Origin: Sphingopyxis lindanitolerans | GTDB taxonomy: Bacteria > Pseudomonadota > Alphaproteobacteria > Sphingomonadales > Sphingomonadaceae | Direction: 5' to 3' | DNA length: 64,000 nucleotides | Assembly (NCBI RefSeq): GCF_002993885.1 | Contig: NZ_CM009578.1 | Location: 2,393,751 to 2,457,750 of the forward strand | In this document: one piece after another, positions 18,052 through 27,563 of the stretch | How positions within the stretch are numbered: the first letter of the stretch is position 1 | Layout of the letters: each line of letters starts with the position of its first letter | Translations under genes and position numbers: made by a program | Notes under the pieces: model-generated | What the model was told of the DNA's origin: nothing | Seen by the model: the letters and a program-made list of their open reading frames with translations, nothing else | Database searches by the model: none

Positions 18052-18672
18052 TTATGCGTCGCGCTCCAGATAAATCCATGGGCGCTCTGCACGGTCCGCG
18101 TCGCGCCAGGCGGTAATGCGGTCACGATATTGCAGGGTCAGATCAATCGCGTCCCAGCCGTTGAGAAGCATCAGGCGACTGTCTTTCTCCAGTTCAAAGG
18201 GGAACGGGCCGACGCCGGGTGCGCATACCGTCATCGCATCCAAATCGACGGTGACGCTCGCTTCACCGACATCGCCCAGCGCATATAGCTGAGCAAACGG
18301 CAATTGCACCGGAACCAGACCATTGCGAATGCAATTGCTTCGAAAGATCGGATTGAACGACGACGCGATCACGGCGCGAAAGCCATATTCGCGCAGCGCC
18401 CACACGGCATGCTCCCGACTCGACCCGCAGCCGACATTCTGACCCGCGATCAGGATTTGTGCAGTGTCGTAGGGCGCGTGATTCATCAGGAAATCGGGTG
18501 ATTTTTCGCGGCCGCCCACCGATGTGTAGCGCCAGCCCGCGAATAACCCATCGGCAAGACCGGTTTTGCCCACCGTCTTCATTTCCCGCGATGGTATGAT
18601 GATATCGGTATCGATGTTATCGAGCAGCAACGGCAGGGAGACTGCTGTCAATCGGGTAAAGGCCTCGCTCAT
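18052..18672 (-). CDS. Aconitase-superfamily small subunit (LeuD-like)
   Basis: 206 residues with the LeuD swivelling-domain motifs: LLLDNIDTDIIIPS near the N-terminus and NVGCGSSREHAVWAL in the middle. With the LeuC-like partner it forms a heterodimeric hydro-lyase that isomerises or hydrates a branched or unsaturated dicarboxylate. Its ATG overlaps the leuC-like stop by 4 bases. The catabolic setting argues against leucine synthesis: no leuA or leuB is near. Maleate, citraconate or dimethylmaleate hydration is known for LeuCD relatives and would suit this island. Confidence 0.85.
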   Translation of the reverse strand: MSEAFTRLTAVSLPLLLDNIDTDIIIPSREMKTVGKTGLADGLFAGWRYTSVGGREKSPDFLMNHAPYDTAQILIAGQNVGCGSSREHAVWALREYGFRAVIASSFNPIFRSNCIRNGLVPVQLPFAQLYALGDVGEASVTVDLDAMTVCAPGVGPFPFELEKDSRLMLLNGWDAIDLTLQYRDRITAWRDADRAERPWIYLERDA

Positions 18673-20084
18673 GGGGCGACCTCATCCTTGAATGAGCGCG
18701 GATCGACGATATGCCCCGCAATCGCCGACGCCGCGACCGTTTCGGGCGAGGCGATATGGGTGCGCGTGTCCGGCCCCTGACGACTCTCGAAATTGCGATT
18801 GGTGGTCGAAATCACCCGCTCGCGCAGGCCAAAGCTTTCGCCGCCGGCAAAGAAGCACATCGAGCAGCCCGGCTCGCGCCATTCAAAACCGGCCTCAATG
18901 AGCGTTGCCGCGATACCTTGCTGTTCGGCGGCAAGCTTGACCGCTTTGGATCCGGGGACACAGATCGCGCGGACGCCTTTGGCGACCTTGCGGCCCTTTA
19001 CGATCGCTGCGGCGCGGCGCAGGTCCGACAGCCGGCTGTTGGTGCACGATCCGATGAACGCCGCATCGATCGGCTCCCCGGCCACCGCCATCCCGTCCGC
19101 CAGCCCCATATAAGCCAGCGAGCGGCTGTGGTTGGCGGCGGTTTCGCGCGGATGGCCGACATTGTGTGGCGGGATCGAAGCGGTGACGGGAATCGATTGT
19201 TGCGGGCTGGTCCCCCAACTGATCATCGGCGCGACGGTCGCGGCATCAATCGTGATTTCGCGGTCGAACGTCGCATCGGGGTGACTTGCCAGCGTGCGCC
19301 AATGCGCCACCGCCTGCTCCCACAGCGCATCCCTGGGGGCAAATGGGCGGCCCTTCAGCGCGCTGAGGCTGACATCGTCAGGCGCGATGATCGCGCAAAA
19401 GGCGGACATTTCGGTGGCCATGTTGCACAGCGTCTGGCGCTGTTCGATATCGAGCGCGGTAATTCCCTCACCCGCGAACTCTACCACATGGTCCTGCGCG
19501 CCTTGGGATCCGATCAGCACGATGATGTGAAGCGCAAGATCCTTTGCACCGACTCCGTCCGCCAATCGGCCCGTCACCGTGACGCGCATCGTCGCGGGCT
19601 TGCGAACCCGCAACGTGCCGGTGGTCAAAGCATGTTCGGCTTCGCTGGAACCGATCCCCCAGGCCAGCGCACCAAAGGCGCCCTGGGTACCTGTATGGCT
19701 GTCCGGGCAGACAAGGGTCGCCCCCGGCAGCACAATCCCCTGTTCGGGCGAGATGACGTGGCAGATGCCTTGGCGGTCGTCATGAAGGTCGAACAACCGG
19801 ATTCCGGCAGCCTTTGCGGCGGCGCGTGTTTCGGTGATGAACGCCTTGCCGGTGGGCATCAGCGTGTCATCGGACCGGCCCGGCAACGTATCGACAATAT
19901 GATCCATGACCGCAAACGCCTGCGCGGGGGCGAGTATGTTCCGTCCGGCAGCGGCCAACCCCTTCAGCGCGACCCCGCCGGTCCGCTCATGCAACATCAC
20001 CCGGTCGATCGCGATCAAGCCGATGCCATCGCCGATGTCGGCGATCTGATGTTGCCGCCATAGAATTTCAAATAGCGTGTCCAT
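18669..20084 (-). CDS. Aconitase-superfamily large subunit (LeuC-like), [4Fe-4S] hydro-lyase
   Basis: 471 residues, the usual LeuC length. The three iron-sulfur cysteines are visible in FIGSCTNSR and PGCSMCF. Other landmarks are VCPDSHTGTQGAFGALAWGI and NRNFESRQG; the common form of the last is NFEGRQG. The CNMATEMSA block differs from the usual CNMSIEAGA, a sign of a divergent paralogue with a changed substrate. It is transcribed first in a two-gene operon with the LeuD-like subunit. A motif-like TTGTTCTATCTTTATACC lies upstream near 20107, a poor match to the island operator. Confidence 0.85.
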   Translation of the reverse strand: MDTLFEILWRQHQIADIGDGIGLIAIDRVMLHERTGGVALKGLAAAGRNILAPAQAFAVMDHIVDTLPGRSDDTLMPTGKAFITETRAAAKAAGIRLFDLHDDRQGICHVISPEQGIVLPGATLVCPDSHTGTQGAFGALAWGIGSSEAEHALTTGTLRVRKPATMRVTVTGRLADGVGAKDLALHIIVLIGSQGAQDHVVEFAGEGITALDIEQRQTLCNMATEMSAFCAIIAPDDVSLSALKGRPFAPRDALWEQAVAHWRTLASHPDATFDREITIDAATVAPMISWGTSPQQSIPVTASIPPHNVGHPRETAANHSRSLAYMGLADGMAVAGEPIDAAFIGSCTNSRLSDLRRAAAIVKGRKVAKGVRAICVPGSKAVKLAAEQQGIAATLIEAGFEWREPGCSMCFFAGGESFGLRERVISTTNRNFESRQGPDTRTHIASPETVAASAIAGHIVDPRSFKDEVAP

Positions 20085-20289
20085 TCGATTCCATCGGTCC
20101 GTTCATTTGTTCTATCTTTATACCAATTATGGCGTTCGGCCATGTTTCGTCAAGGCGTCGGCAAAGGAATGGGACCGGCGGATCAGCCAGTCAGGCCATC
20201 AATGTAAAGGCCGAACTACATCCTCGGGAGGCCGTCCGCATTGGATTGAGATTCGCCCGGTGATCCGAACCGACAAACTGCAATCTCGT

Positions 20290-21756
20290 TCAATTCGCCA
20301 GCCCAAGCTTCCTGAGTGTCAACGGGCGGCGGGGGATGCTCACAGTTTTCTGGCGCGTGTAAAACGCCTCGCATGCCTTGCCGCCATCGGCGCCCACGCC
20401 CGAATCCTTGTATCCGCCAAAGGGCGCGCGCAGTTCCCGCATCATCGGCGTGTTGCACCACACGATGCTTGCCTCGATCCGCTCCTGCGCTTCCATGATC
20501 CGGGCGATGCTCTGCGACCAGACATAGGAAACCAGCCCAAAGCGGCTCTGATTGGCGATATGATAGGCTTCTTCATCGGTATCGAAGACGATGAACGCGG
20601 CAAATGGACCGAAAATTTCTTCCTGAGCGATCCGGCTGTCATTCGTGGTTTCAACCAAAGTCGGCTCGAAATAATAGCCCTTGTCGAATCCCGGCATCCG
20701 GCGTCCGCCCGTCAGCACGCGATCGGCGCTGCCCGCATCCGGCACGAAGCTCATCACATGTTGCATGTGGCGTTGCGACACCAGCGGCCCCAATTCGGTT
20801 GCCGGATCGCGCGGGTCGCCAATGCGGATTGCCTCCGCACGGGCAATGAAAGCTTCGACGAAACGCTTGGCAATTCCGCGCTGCACCAGAATACGGGAAC
20901 CCGCCAGGCATTGCTGGCCATTGTTGGAGAAGATGCCCAGCAAGGCACCGTCCAACGCCTGCTCGAAATCGGCATCGTCAAAGATGATGTTGGCGGATTT
21001 CCCGCCCAGTTCCACCGTCGCCGGCTTCAAATGCTCGCCCGCGGTTCTCATGATGATCCGGCCCGTCTCGGTGCCGCCGGTAAAGGTGACGACATTGACA
21101 TCGGGATTGCGGATCAGCCGGTCTCCCGTCGTCATTCCGCGGCCATTCACCAGATTGACCACACCTTCCGGTATTCCGGCGTCACCCAGAAGAGAAACGA
21201 GCAGACTGATGCCCAGCGGCGCTTGCTCGGATGGCTTCAGAACACAGGAGTTTCCAAACGCGATCGAAGATGCAATTTTCATGGACCCAAGCGCGATGGG
21301 CGAGTTCCAAGGCGAAATCAGCGCCGCGACACCAACCGGCTCACGGCGCACCATCGTCAGATAATCCGGGTTTTGCTCATAAAGTTCCCCGACATTCTGC
21401 CCTATATAATCCGCGAAGAAGCGGAAGTTTTCGGCTGCACGCGAAACCTGGCGCGTTCCGATCTGCGACAACGGAATCCCGGTATTGCTGCATTCGATAT
21501 CGGCCAGTCTGTCGACCGCCGCATCAATCACGTCGCCGCACTTGCGCAAAATCGCCTGCCGCTTCTCAACGGGCATGGTGCGCCACACGCCTTCATCGAA
21601 GCTTCGTCGCGCCGCTGCGACCGCGCGATCGACTGTGTCGGCGTCCGCCTCGGGCAGCTCGACGATCAACTCCTCATTGGCGGGATTGATGATGGAGATC
21701 GGCGCATCGCCGGTTTCGATGATGTCCCCGGCGACGATGGCGGCAATGGCGGTCAT
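20290..21756 (-). CDS. NAD(P)-dependent aldehyde dehydrogenase
   Basis: 488 residues of the ALDH superfamily: ISPWNSPIAL (coenzyme domain), FTGGTETGRIIM, ELGGKSANIIF with the general-base Glu, and NNGQQCLAGSR with the nucleophilic Cys. It resembles semialdehyde dehydrogenases of the CHMS/betaine-aldehyde group, but substrate cannot be fixed. It oxidises an aldehyde to an acid in the cytoplasm. The gene is divergent from an MFS carrier across a 702-base gap with an operator-like site. Confidence 0.9.
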   Translation of the reverse strand: MTAIAAIVAGDIIETGDAPISIINPANEELIVELPEADADTVDRAVAAARRSFDEGVWRTMPVEKRQAILRKCGDVIDAAVDRLADIECSNTGIPLSQIGTRQVSRAAENFRFFADYIGQNVGELYEQNPDYLTMVRREPVGVAALISPWNSPIALGSMKIASSIAFGNSCVLKPSEQAPLGISLLVSLLGDAGIPEGVVNLVNGRGMTTGDRLIRNPDVNVVTFTGGTETGRIIMRTAGEHLKPATVELGGKSANIIFDDADFEQALDGALLGIFSNNGQQCLAGSRILVQRGIAKRFVEAFIARAEAIRIGDPRDPATELGPLVSQRHMQHVMSFVPDAGSADRVLTGGRRMPGFDKGYYFEPTLVETTNDSRIAQEEIFGPFAAFIVFDTDEEAYHIANQSRFGLVSYVWSQSIARIMEAQERIEASIVWCNTPMMRELRAPFGGYKDSGVGADGGKACEAFYTRQKTVSIPRRPLTLRKLGLAN

Positions 21757-22458
21757 TAAAATCTCCTCTGAATTCCTATTATTGCCGCACGGCAGCGCTC
21801 ACGTCCGGCCTGCGCCGCTGCAGAAGCGGAGCTTGGAAAGTCACCAAAGCCGATCCGATCCGCGATCCGCGCGACACGATAAACCTTCTTCATGGCCGCT
21901 GATCCGGCTTTCCCTGCCTGCGCCGAATTGCCGCAAACTCATTTGTATTAGTTCTAGTAGTTATGTAACGTCGGCAGGTCGGTTGTGGCAAGGACGTAAA
22001 GCGCGATGGGTGGTCGGTCTCCAGGGGCTTCGGGACGTCCCCGACGGCAAGGCCGACAATCCGGACGACCCATCTGTTTGAAATGGCGAAAAGGACCGGA
22101 AATGGCAGGGGGCGAGCGCACGAATTCCGCGATTCACGACATCGAAGCCATTCCGCAGCCCGCGCATGACGAATATGCGTGCCGGCGTTTCTGCAGTGCA
22201 CGTCGCCACGATGCCCAGGAAATATGCTTCCTGCCGGTACGGCTATCGAGCGGGCACTGCCCGAGATGATCGCCGTGGCGCAGGCTGTTGCGCGCAACCC
22301 AGCAGGCAATTCTTTCCAAACCGGCGTCGGGTTTGAAGCCCCCGGAACGAGCCCGGCCGGACGTGCCGCGGCGGGTGTCATGCTTTCGGTGGCTGGAAAC
22401 CGGGCTGATTATTTCTTTGCCAACAACTCCGGATCGGGCCTTTCATTGGAGCGAATCA
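21757..22458. other. Long divergent intergenic region
   Basis: 702 bases separate the ALDH start from the MFS start. The operator-like site at 21943-21960 lies in a local AT-rich patch and is the most likely promoter area for both sides. The remaining 500 bases before the MFS gene hold no recognisable protein; the MFS frame is open from 22288 but has no family similarity before 22459. It may be a long leader or a remnant of a lost gene. Confidence 0.5.
21943..21960 (+). promoter_or_regulatory. Operator-like site, ALDH/MFS divergent region
   Basis: TTGTATTAGTTCTAGTAG: identical to the 36133 site over the first nine bases and related to the other island sites. It lies 187 bases before the ALDH start. 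Confidence 0.45.
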
Positions 22459-23763
22459 TTGACCCTGGACAGGAATAGCAACGTATATCGCTGGTATGTG
22501 GTTGGACTGCTGCTCGCGGTTTTAATCCTGTCCTATTTTGACAGATATATTCTCAGCTTGCTGATCGAGCCGTTGAAAAAGTCGATCCAACTGACTGACT
22601 TTCAGGTCGGTTTGCTGCTCGGTCCTGCCTTTTCACTCTTCCATGTGATTGTCGGCATCCCGCTCGGCTGGTTTGCGGATCGAACCAATCGAAAATATCT
22701 GCTGATAGGAGGCGTCGTCATCTGGTGCGCGATGACGACCGGCAACGGCTTTGTGACGACATTCGCGGCATTGTTACTGCTGCGCCTCGGCCTCGGTCTT
22801 GGCGAGGCGGTGGTCACACCCGCTTCGATCTCGATTATCAGCGATTATTTCAAACGTAGCGAGCGGGCCAGCGCAATCAGCGTTTATTTAGCCGGCCCCT
22901 ATTTGGGCGCAGGGCTGGCCTTTCTGGTCGGCGGTTTCATCGTCAGCCATCTGGAAACGATGGGGCACGTCAATTGGCCCCTGATCGGCGAGCGAGCGCC
23001 ATGGCAGGCCGCTTTTATCTTCGTCGGAATCCCGGGCTTCATCATGGCCCTGTTGATGCTCAGCATCCGTGAGCCTGAACGCAAGGAACGCACAGGCGAC
23101 GCGCTGGGCATCGATGTCGCCTTTCGCTACATTCATCGGCGGTGGCGCGCTTATGGCGTGATCTTCGTCGGTTCCGCGTGCAATTTCGCGATGAGCGCCA
23201 TGACCTTCTGGAGCGTCCCGCTGTTTCAACGCGTGTATGGATGGGGCATCGCGGAAACCGGGGTGGTCACGGGGCTGTTCTATTTCACTGCGGGGCCATT
23301 AGGCACCATGCTTGCCGTGCGGGCGCAAAAGCGGTTCGCTCTCAAGCATAAGGACAGCACGATGCGACAGTTGCTGTTCGGCCTGCTTATCGTGATCCCC
23401 GCAAGCGCGCTCTACCCGATCATGCCGCGAGCCGAATTTGCGGTGGCGCTGATGTTCGTGGCCTTTATCGGCAAATCGGTTGCAACCCCAGGCGGCCCTG
23501 CGTCGATGATGCAGATCACGCCCGGCGAGATGCGCAGCCAATCGATGGCGATTTTCAATACGGTGATCGCGCTGATCGGACCGCTGCTTGGTCCGCCCCT
23601 GATTGGTTTGGCGATCGACGCAAGTGGCGATCCAAATTCCATTGGCGTCGTCCTAAGTGCCTATGTGCTGATCATCGGCGTTCCCGCAATCCTGCTGCTG
23701 GCTCTCGGCCTGCGTCATTATCGCGCCGCGGTTCAGGATATGGAAGAAGCACTCGAACCCTGA
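22459..23763 (+). CDS. MFS transporter, spinster-like branch
   Basis: 434 residues. It begins directly with TM1 (WYVVGLLLAVLILSYFDRYI, the FDR motif of this branch) and has motif A-like GWFADRTNRKYLL after TM2 and GLGLGEAVVTPASISIISD in TM4-5. The TTG at 22459 is chosen because GGAG lies 7 bases upstream and the family N-terminus begins there. The same branch is represented at 53060. Sphingomonad catabolic clusters commonly carry such carriers for organic acids or aromatic acids. Substrate unknown. Confidence 0.85.
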   Translation: MTLDRNSNVYRWYVVGLLLAVLILSYFDRYILSLLIEPLKKSIQLTDFQVGLLLGPAFSLFHVIVGIPLGWFADRTNRKYLLIGGVVIWCAMTTGNGFVTTFAALLLLRLGLGLGEAVVTPASISIISDYFKRSERASAISVYLAGPYLGAGLAFLVGGFIVSHLETMGHVNWPLIGERAPWQAAFIFVGIPGFIMALLMLSIREPERKERTGDALGIDVAFRYIHRRWRAYGVIFVGSACNFAMSAMTFWSVPLFQRVYGWGIAETGVVTGLFYFTAGPLGTMLAVRAQKRFALKHKDSTMRQLLFGLLIVIPASALYPIMPRAEFAVALMFVAFIGKSVATPGGPASMMQITPGEMRSQSMAIFNTVIALIGPLLGPPLIGLAIDASGDPNSIGVVLSAYVLIIGVPAILLLALGLRHYRAAVQDMEEALEP

Positions 23764-23806
23764 TCCGGCAGCCGCGTCATCCGCCTGCGTTTGCTGATCG
23801 CGGTCG

Positions 23807-24949
23807 TCAGGACAATCCATAGTCGCGAAAAACCGATTCCCGGTCGGCATCGACCGCGGGAACGTTGCGGCGCATGCCCAAACGCTTTCCGTCCATCTCC
23901 AGCGGCAGCGCGGGCAGGCGCGTGACTTCGCCCCCGGGCAGCTCAATATCGACCAATCCTCCCGCCGCATTCAGATGTGGGTCGTCGAACAGTTCGTCGG
24001 GTCGCGTAATCGGGGCAAAAGGAAGGCCAATCCGCTCGAGCTTCGCGACCAAGTCCGCGCGTGTCATGCCTGCAAAAAGTTCACGGACGCGCGGCAAAAT
24101 GCGGTCGCGCGCCAGAACGCGGGCGTTGTTCAGGCTAAGCTCCGCTTCCGCGGCCAGATCGTCAAGGTCGAACGCTTTGCAAAACTCAACCCACTGGCTG
24201 TCGCTCACGACCCCTACAAATAATTGCTCGTCCGCATTGTGCGTCTCAAACACATCATAGATGGCCCAGGCGGAAAGCCGGACGGGCATTGGCTGCGCTG
24301 GCTGACCGGTAACCGCCTGCTGCGCCATATGCTGCCCCACCAGGAACGCCGTGGTTTCATACAAGGAGCACTTCACCTCGCCGCCACGCCCAGTCCGGTG
24401 GCGCCGTTCAAGCGCGGCAAGAATGCCGATCGCGCCAAACATCCCGCCCGTCACATCGATCACCGACGCGCCCGCCCGCAACGGCCGCCCAGGTGGGCCG
24501 GTCATATAGGCAAGGCCGCCCATCATCTGGGTCACCTCGTCCAGCGCCGTGCGATTTTGATAGGGGCCGCTCAGAAACCCCTTGGCGGAACAATAGATCA
24601 GGCCGGGGTTGCTTTCGGCCAGCACAGCATAGCCAAGGCCAAGCCGATCGAGCGCGCCGGGCCGAAAGTTTTCGATCAGCACGTCCGCGCCATCGACCAT
24701 CGTTCGCGCCCGCGCCAAATCCTCCCGGTCCTTCAGATCCAGCGAAATGCTCCGTTTGTTCCGGTTGAACATGGGAAAATATCCCGCGCCGGAACCGAGC
24801 AGATTGCGGGTCGAATCGCCCCCGATCGGTTCGATCCGGACCACATCGGCGCCAAGATCTGCGAGGATGACGCCCACGGATGGGCCCATCACCATATGGG
24901 TAAACTCGATCACCTTAAGGCCGGCCAGCGGATAAACCTCTTCGCTCAT
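23807..24949 (-). CDS. Class III (CaiB/BaiF) CoA-transferase
   Basis: 380 residues. It starts with the family stretch LAGLKVIEFTHMVMGPSVGVILADLGADVVRIE; RNKRSISLDLK and the DVTGGMFGAIGILAALERR region follow. The catalytic Asp of the family is expected near ENFRPGALDRLGLGY or just after it. These enzymes move CoA between carboxylic acids without forming free thioester energy loss. It is divergent from the HMGL-like lyase, which suggests it activates the lyase substrate. ATG 24949 preferred over 24976, which lacks a ribosome-binding site. Confidence 0.9.
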   Translation of the reverse strand: MSEEVYPLAGLKVIEFTHMVMGPSVGVILADLGADVVRIEPIGGDSTRNLLGSGAGYFPMFNRNKRSISLDLKDREDLARARTMVDGADVLIENFRPGALDRLGLGYAVLAESNPGLIYCSAKGFLSGPYQNRTALDEVTQMMGGLAYMTGPPGRPLRAGASVIDVTGGMFGAIGILAALERRHRTGRGGEVKCSLYETTAFLVGQHMAQQAVTGQPAQPMPVRLSAWAIYDVFETHNADEQLFVGVVSDSQWVEFCKAFDLDDLAAEAELSLNNARVLARDRILPRVRELFAGMTRADLVAKLERIGLPFAPITRPDELFDDPHLNAAGGLVDIELPGGEVTRLPALPLEMDGKRLGMRRNVPAVDADRESVFRDYGLS

Positions 24950-24998
24950 TTCTTCTCTCTTTTTAACCCAAACCATGCTCGACAAGCGTCGCTCATTT

Positions 24999-25016
24999 GA
25001 TATAGGAATAATACAA
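24999..25016 (-). promoter_or_regulatory. Operator-like site between CoA-transferase and lyase operons
   Basis: On the minus strand TTGTATTATTCCTATATC. It lies in the 99-base divergent gap, 50 bases before the CoA-transferase start and 32 before the lyase start, an ideal place for a shared operator. Confidence 0.45.
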
Positions 25017-25048
25017 TATTGCAACGCCGGAACCGAAGGAGATGGTCG

Positions 25049-25996
25049 TTGAACACGGATATTCTGGTCAGTGAAGTCGGACCAAGGGACGGATTGCAAA
25101 GCATTGCCGCGATCATGCCGCTGGCGGCAAAGAAGGCGTGGATCGATGCCGAAGCCGCGGCCGGGGTACGGGAAATCGAGGTCGGCAGCTTTGTTCCCGC
25201 AAAACTGCTGCCCCAGCTTGCCGACACCGCGGAGCTTGTCGCTCATGCGTTGACGATTCCCGGATTGACGGTCGCGGTTCTGGTCCCGAACGCGCGCGGC
25301 GCCGAAGCCGCCATGGCAGCGGGCGCCCACAAGCTGACCCTTCCGCTCTCCGTCTCCGAAACGCACAGCCTCGCCAATTTGCGGCGCACGCATGATCAGG
25401 TGATCGCCGAAGCCCGCGCCATCGCTGACATGGTCAGGGCGCAGCCAAAGGCCAACCGGCCGCATTTCGAAGGAAGCCTATCCACGGTGTTTGGCTGCAC
25501 ATTGGAAGGCGCCATTCCCGATGCACAGATTGCGCGTCTTGCTGCATCGTTGATGGACGCGGGCTGCGATGAAGTCGGCCTGTCCGATACGACCGGTTAT
25601 GCCGACCCCGCTGCTGTGAAGCGGATGATCGCGTTGGTGCGCAACGTTGTCGGCGATGCCGCGCTGACCGGGATTCATCTTCACAACACACGTGGTCTGG
25701 GTTTGGCGAACGTGCTTGCGGCACTTGATGCGGGCCTGACGACGATCGATTCGTCGCTTGGCGGCATCGGTGGATGCCCCTTTGCGCCGGGCGCCAGCGG
25801 TAATATCGTGACCGAGGATCTGGTGTTCATGCTCCAGTCGATGGGGCTCCGCACGGGCATCGATCTCAACGCACTGCTGGCAGTACGCGACATCGTAAAA
25901 GATGCCCTGCCCGGCGAACCATTATATGGTTTCACCCCCGACGCGGGCCTGCCGCTCGGTTTTGTCCCCGAAACAGCCAGCAAGGAATATGCATGA
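25049..25996 (+). CDS. HMG-CoA lyase-like aldolase
   Basis: 315 residues, TIM-barrel HMGL family: VSEVGPRDGLQ (N-terminal metal and base region), SDTTGYADP, HLHNTRGLGLANV (metal His pair) and GGCPFAPGASGN with the flexible-loop Cys and the metal Asn. Such enzymes split 3-hydroxy-3-methylglutaryl-CoA or citramalyl-CoA-type substrates to acetyl-CoA plus a keto acid. The TTG start follows GAAGGAG by 6 bases. It heads a four-gene operon and faces the CoA-transferase, so a CoA-activated hydroxy-dicarboxylate is the likely substrate. Confidence 0.9.
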   Translation: MNTDILVSEVGPRDGLQSIAAIMPLAAKKAWIDAEAAAGVREIEVGSFVPAKLLPQLADTAELVAHALTIPGLTVAVLVPNARGAEAAMAAGAHKLTLPLSVSETHSLANLRRTHDQVIAEARAIADMVRAQPKANRPHFEGSLSTVFGCTLEGAIPDAQIARLAASLMDAGCDEVGLSDTTGYADPAAVKRMIALVRNVVGDAALTGIHLHNTRGLGLANVLAALDAGLTTIDSSLGGIGGCPFAPGASGNIVTEDLVFMLQSMGLRTGIDLNALLAVRDIVKDALPGEPLYGFTPDAGLPLGFVPETASKEYA

Positions 25997-26676
25997 GCAT
26001 CGGCACGAAGATGGTCTCCGATGGCCGCACCGCGAAACAGATATTCGAAGATGTGATGGCCAATCCGTCACGCGCAAAGTTCGGCTTTGGTGAGAAGCTG
26101 GCGATCGTGAACGTCGATTTTCAAAATGCTTATACCTGCATGGAAATGTTCAAAACCGCCTATGAAACCGATCCACGCCAGATCGAATATGCGAACACCC
26201 TGTCCCGCCTGGCGCGAAAAGCGGGGATGCCGGTGATCTGGACCCATGTCGGTTATATGGACAATGCGGCCGATGCAGGCGTGTGGGGCGCGCGCACCGA
26301 TACGCCGGATTCGCTCCAGAACATCAAAATCCCGAGCCAGCGTCACGATTTTGATGACCGGTGCGATATCGATCGGGCGGTGGACGCGGTCTATGCCAAG
26401 CGGATGCCCTCGGCGTTTTTCGAAACGCCGCTGGCCAGCTATCTGGTGTGGCACAAGGTGGATACGGTGATTGTCACCGGCGGCTCCACCTCTGGTTGCG
26501 TGCGGGCCACGGCGGTGGACGCCTTGTCACACGGCTATCGCACCATCGTTCCCATCGAGACCTGTGCAGACAAGCATGAGAGCTATCATTATGCGAATTT
26601 GACGGACCTTCAGCTCAAATATGCGGACGTCGAGCCCGTTCGCACGGTGATCGACTGGCTGGAGCAGCGGACATGA
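25993..26676 (+). CDS. Isochorismatase-fold amidohydrolase (maleamate/N-carbamoylsarcosine amidase-like)
   Basis: 227 residues. The cysteine-hydrolase triad is intact: Asp42 (VNVDFQNAY), Lys136 (YAKRMPSAFFET) and Cys169 (STSGCVRATAVD). The N-terminal extension of about 35 residues and the SGCVRATA nucleophile region are typical of the amidase branch (N-carbamoylsarcosine amidase, maleamate amidohydrolase) rather than of true isochorismatases. It would release ammonia from a half-amide or ureido acid. It is coupled by 4-base overlaps to the lyase before it and the deacetylase-like gene after it. Confidence 0.85.
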   Translation: MSIGTKMVSDGRTAKQIFEDVMANPSRAKFGFGEKLAIVNVDFQNAYTCMEMFKTAYETDPRQIEYANTLSRLARKAGMPVIWTHVGYMDNAADAGVWGARTDTPDSLQNIKIPSQRHDFDDRCDIDRAVDAVYAKRMPSAFFETPLASYLVWHKVDTVIVTGGSTSGCVRATAVDALSHGYRTIVPIETCADKHESYHYANLTDLQLKYADVEPVRTVIDWLEQRT

Positions 26677-27563
26677 ACGAAGGTGCCGAAGATCCCGGCC
26701 TATATGATTTCAACCCATGGCGCGCGCGCCCCAAAATCGAATGGCCGGACGGTAAATCGGTCGCCGTGTGGGTCTCGCCCAATCTGGAATTTTATGAGCT
26801 GGATCCCGCAGCCAATCCGCATCGGAAAAGCTGGCCAAAGCCGCATCCCGATGTCGTCGGCTACAGCCACCGCGATTATGCCAATCGCGTCGGGCATTGG
26901 CGCATGGCGGAAACGATGGAAAAACATGGTTTCAAAGGCTCCGTCTCCCTGTCTGTCGCTTTGTGTGACCACATTCCGGAGGTTGTCGAGAACGCCAACG
27001 CGCTCGGCTGGGAGTTTTTCAGCCACGGCATTTACAACACGCGATACAGCTATGGCATGGATGAAGCGCAGGAACGTGCGATCATCGAGGATTCGATCAA
27101 GACGGTGCGCGAGGCGACCGGCCAGACGATCCGGGGCTGGCTCGCCCCCGCGCTCACCCACACGCCGCGCACGCTCGATCTGATCGCCGAATATGGCCTG
27201 ACCTATACCTGCGATCTCTATCACGACGATCAGCCTCAACCCGTGCATGTCAAGTCGGGGCAGCTCATCTCGATGCCATACAGCATCGAGGTGAACGACC
27301 ATTATGGCTTCTTCGTCTACAATATGAGTCCGCGTGACTACGCTGACACGCTGATCCGGCAGTATGAACGATTGGCCGCCGAGGGAGAGGCATGCGGCAC
27401 CGTGATGTGCATCCCGCTCCATTCCTATCTGATCGCCCAGCCCCATCGCATCCGCGCGTTTGAAGAGGTGTTGAAGCATATTGCCGCCGATGGCCGCGCG
27501 TGGATTACGCGGTCTGGCGATATTGCCGAACATTATCTGGCCCAGGCAGGAGCAGGAAAATGA
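26673..27563 (+). CDS. Polysaccharide-deacetylase-fold hydrolase, PuuE/imidase-like (copy 1)
   Basis: 296 residues. It belongs to the NodB-fold branch of metal-poor hydrolases that includes allantoinase PuuE and cyclic-imide hydrolase: it opens with IEWPDGKSVAVWVSPNLEFYEL and has WEFFSHGIYNTRY, then GWLAPALTHTPRTLDLIAEYGLTYTCD. The TFDD metal motif of sugar deacetylases is missing. Family knowledge suggests hydrolysis of a cyclic amide or imide C-N bond in the cytoplasm. No signal peptide. The next gene is a diverged relative, so the two may form a hetero-oligomer or act in sequence. Confidence 0.8.
   Translation: MNEGAEDPGLYDFNPWRARPKIEWPDGKSVAVWVSPNLEFYELDPAANPHRKSWPKPHPDVVGYSHRDYANRVGHWRMAETMEKHGFKGSVSLSVALCDHIPEVVENANALGWEFFSHGIYNTRYSYGMDEAQERAIIEDSIKTVREATGQTIRGWLAPALTHTPRTLDLIAEYGLTYTCDLYHDDQPQPVHVKSGQLISMPYSIEVNDHYGFFVYNMSPRDYADTLIRQYERLAAEGEACGTVMCIPLHSYLIAQPHRIRAFEEVLKHIAADGRAWITRSGDIAEHYLAQAGAGK

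Noticed and set aside
17667..18125. N-terminal extension of the GntR protein
   Set aside because: It overlaps the end of the leuD-like gene, lacks similarity, and 17666 has a clear ribosome-binding site.
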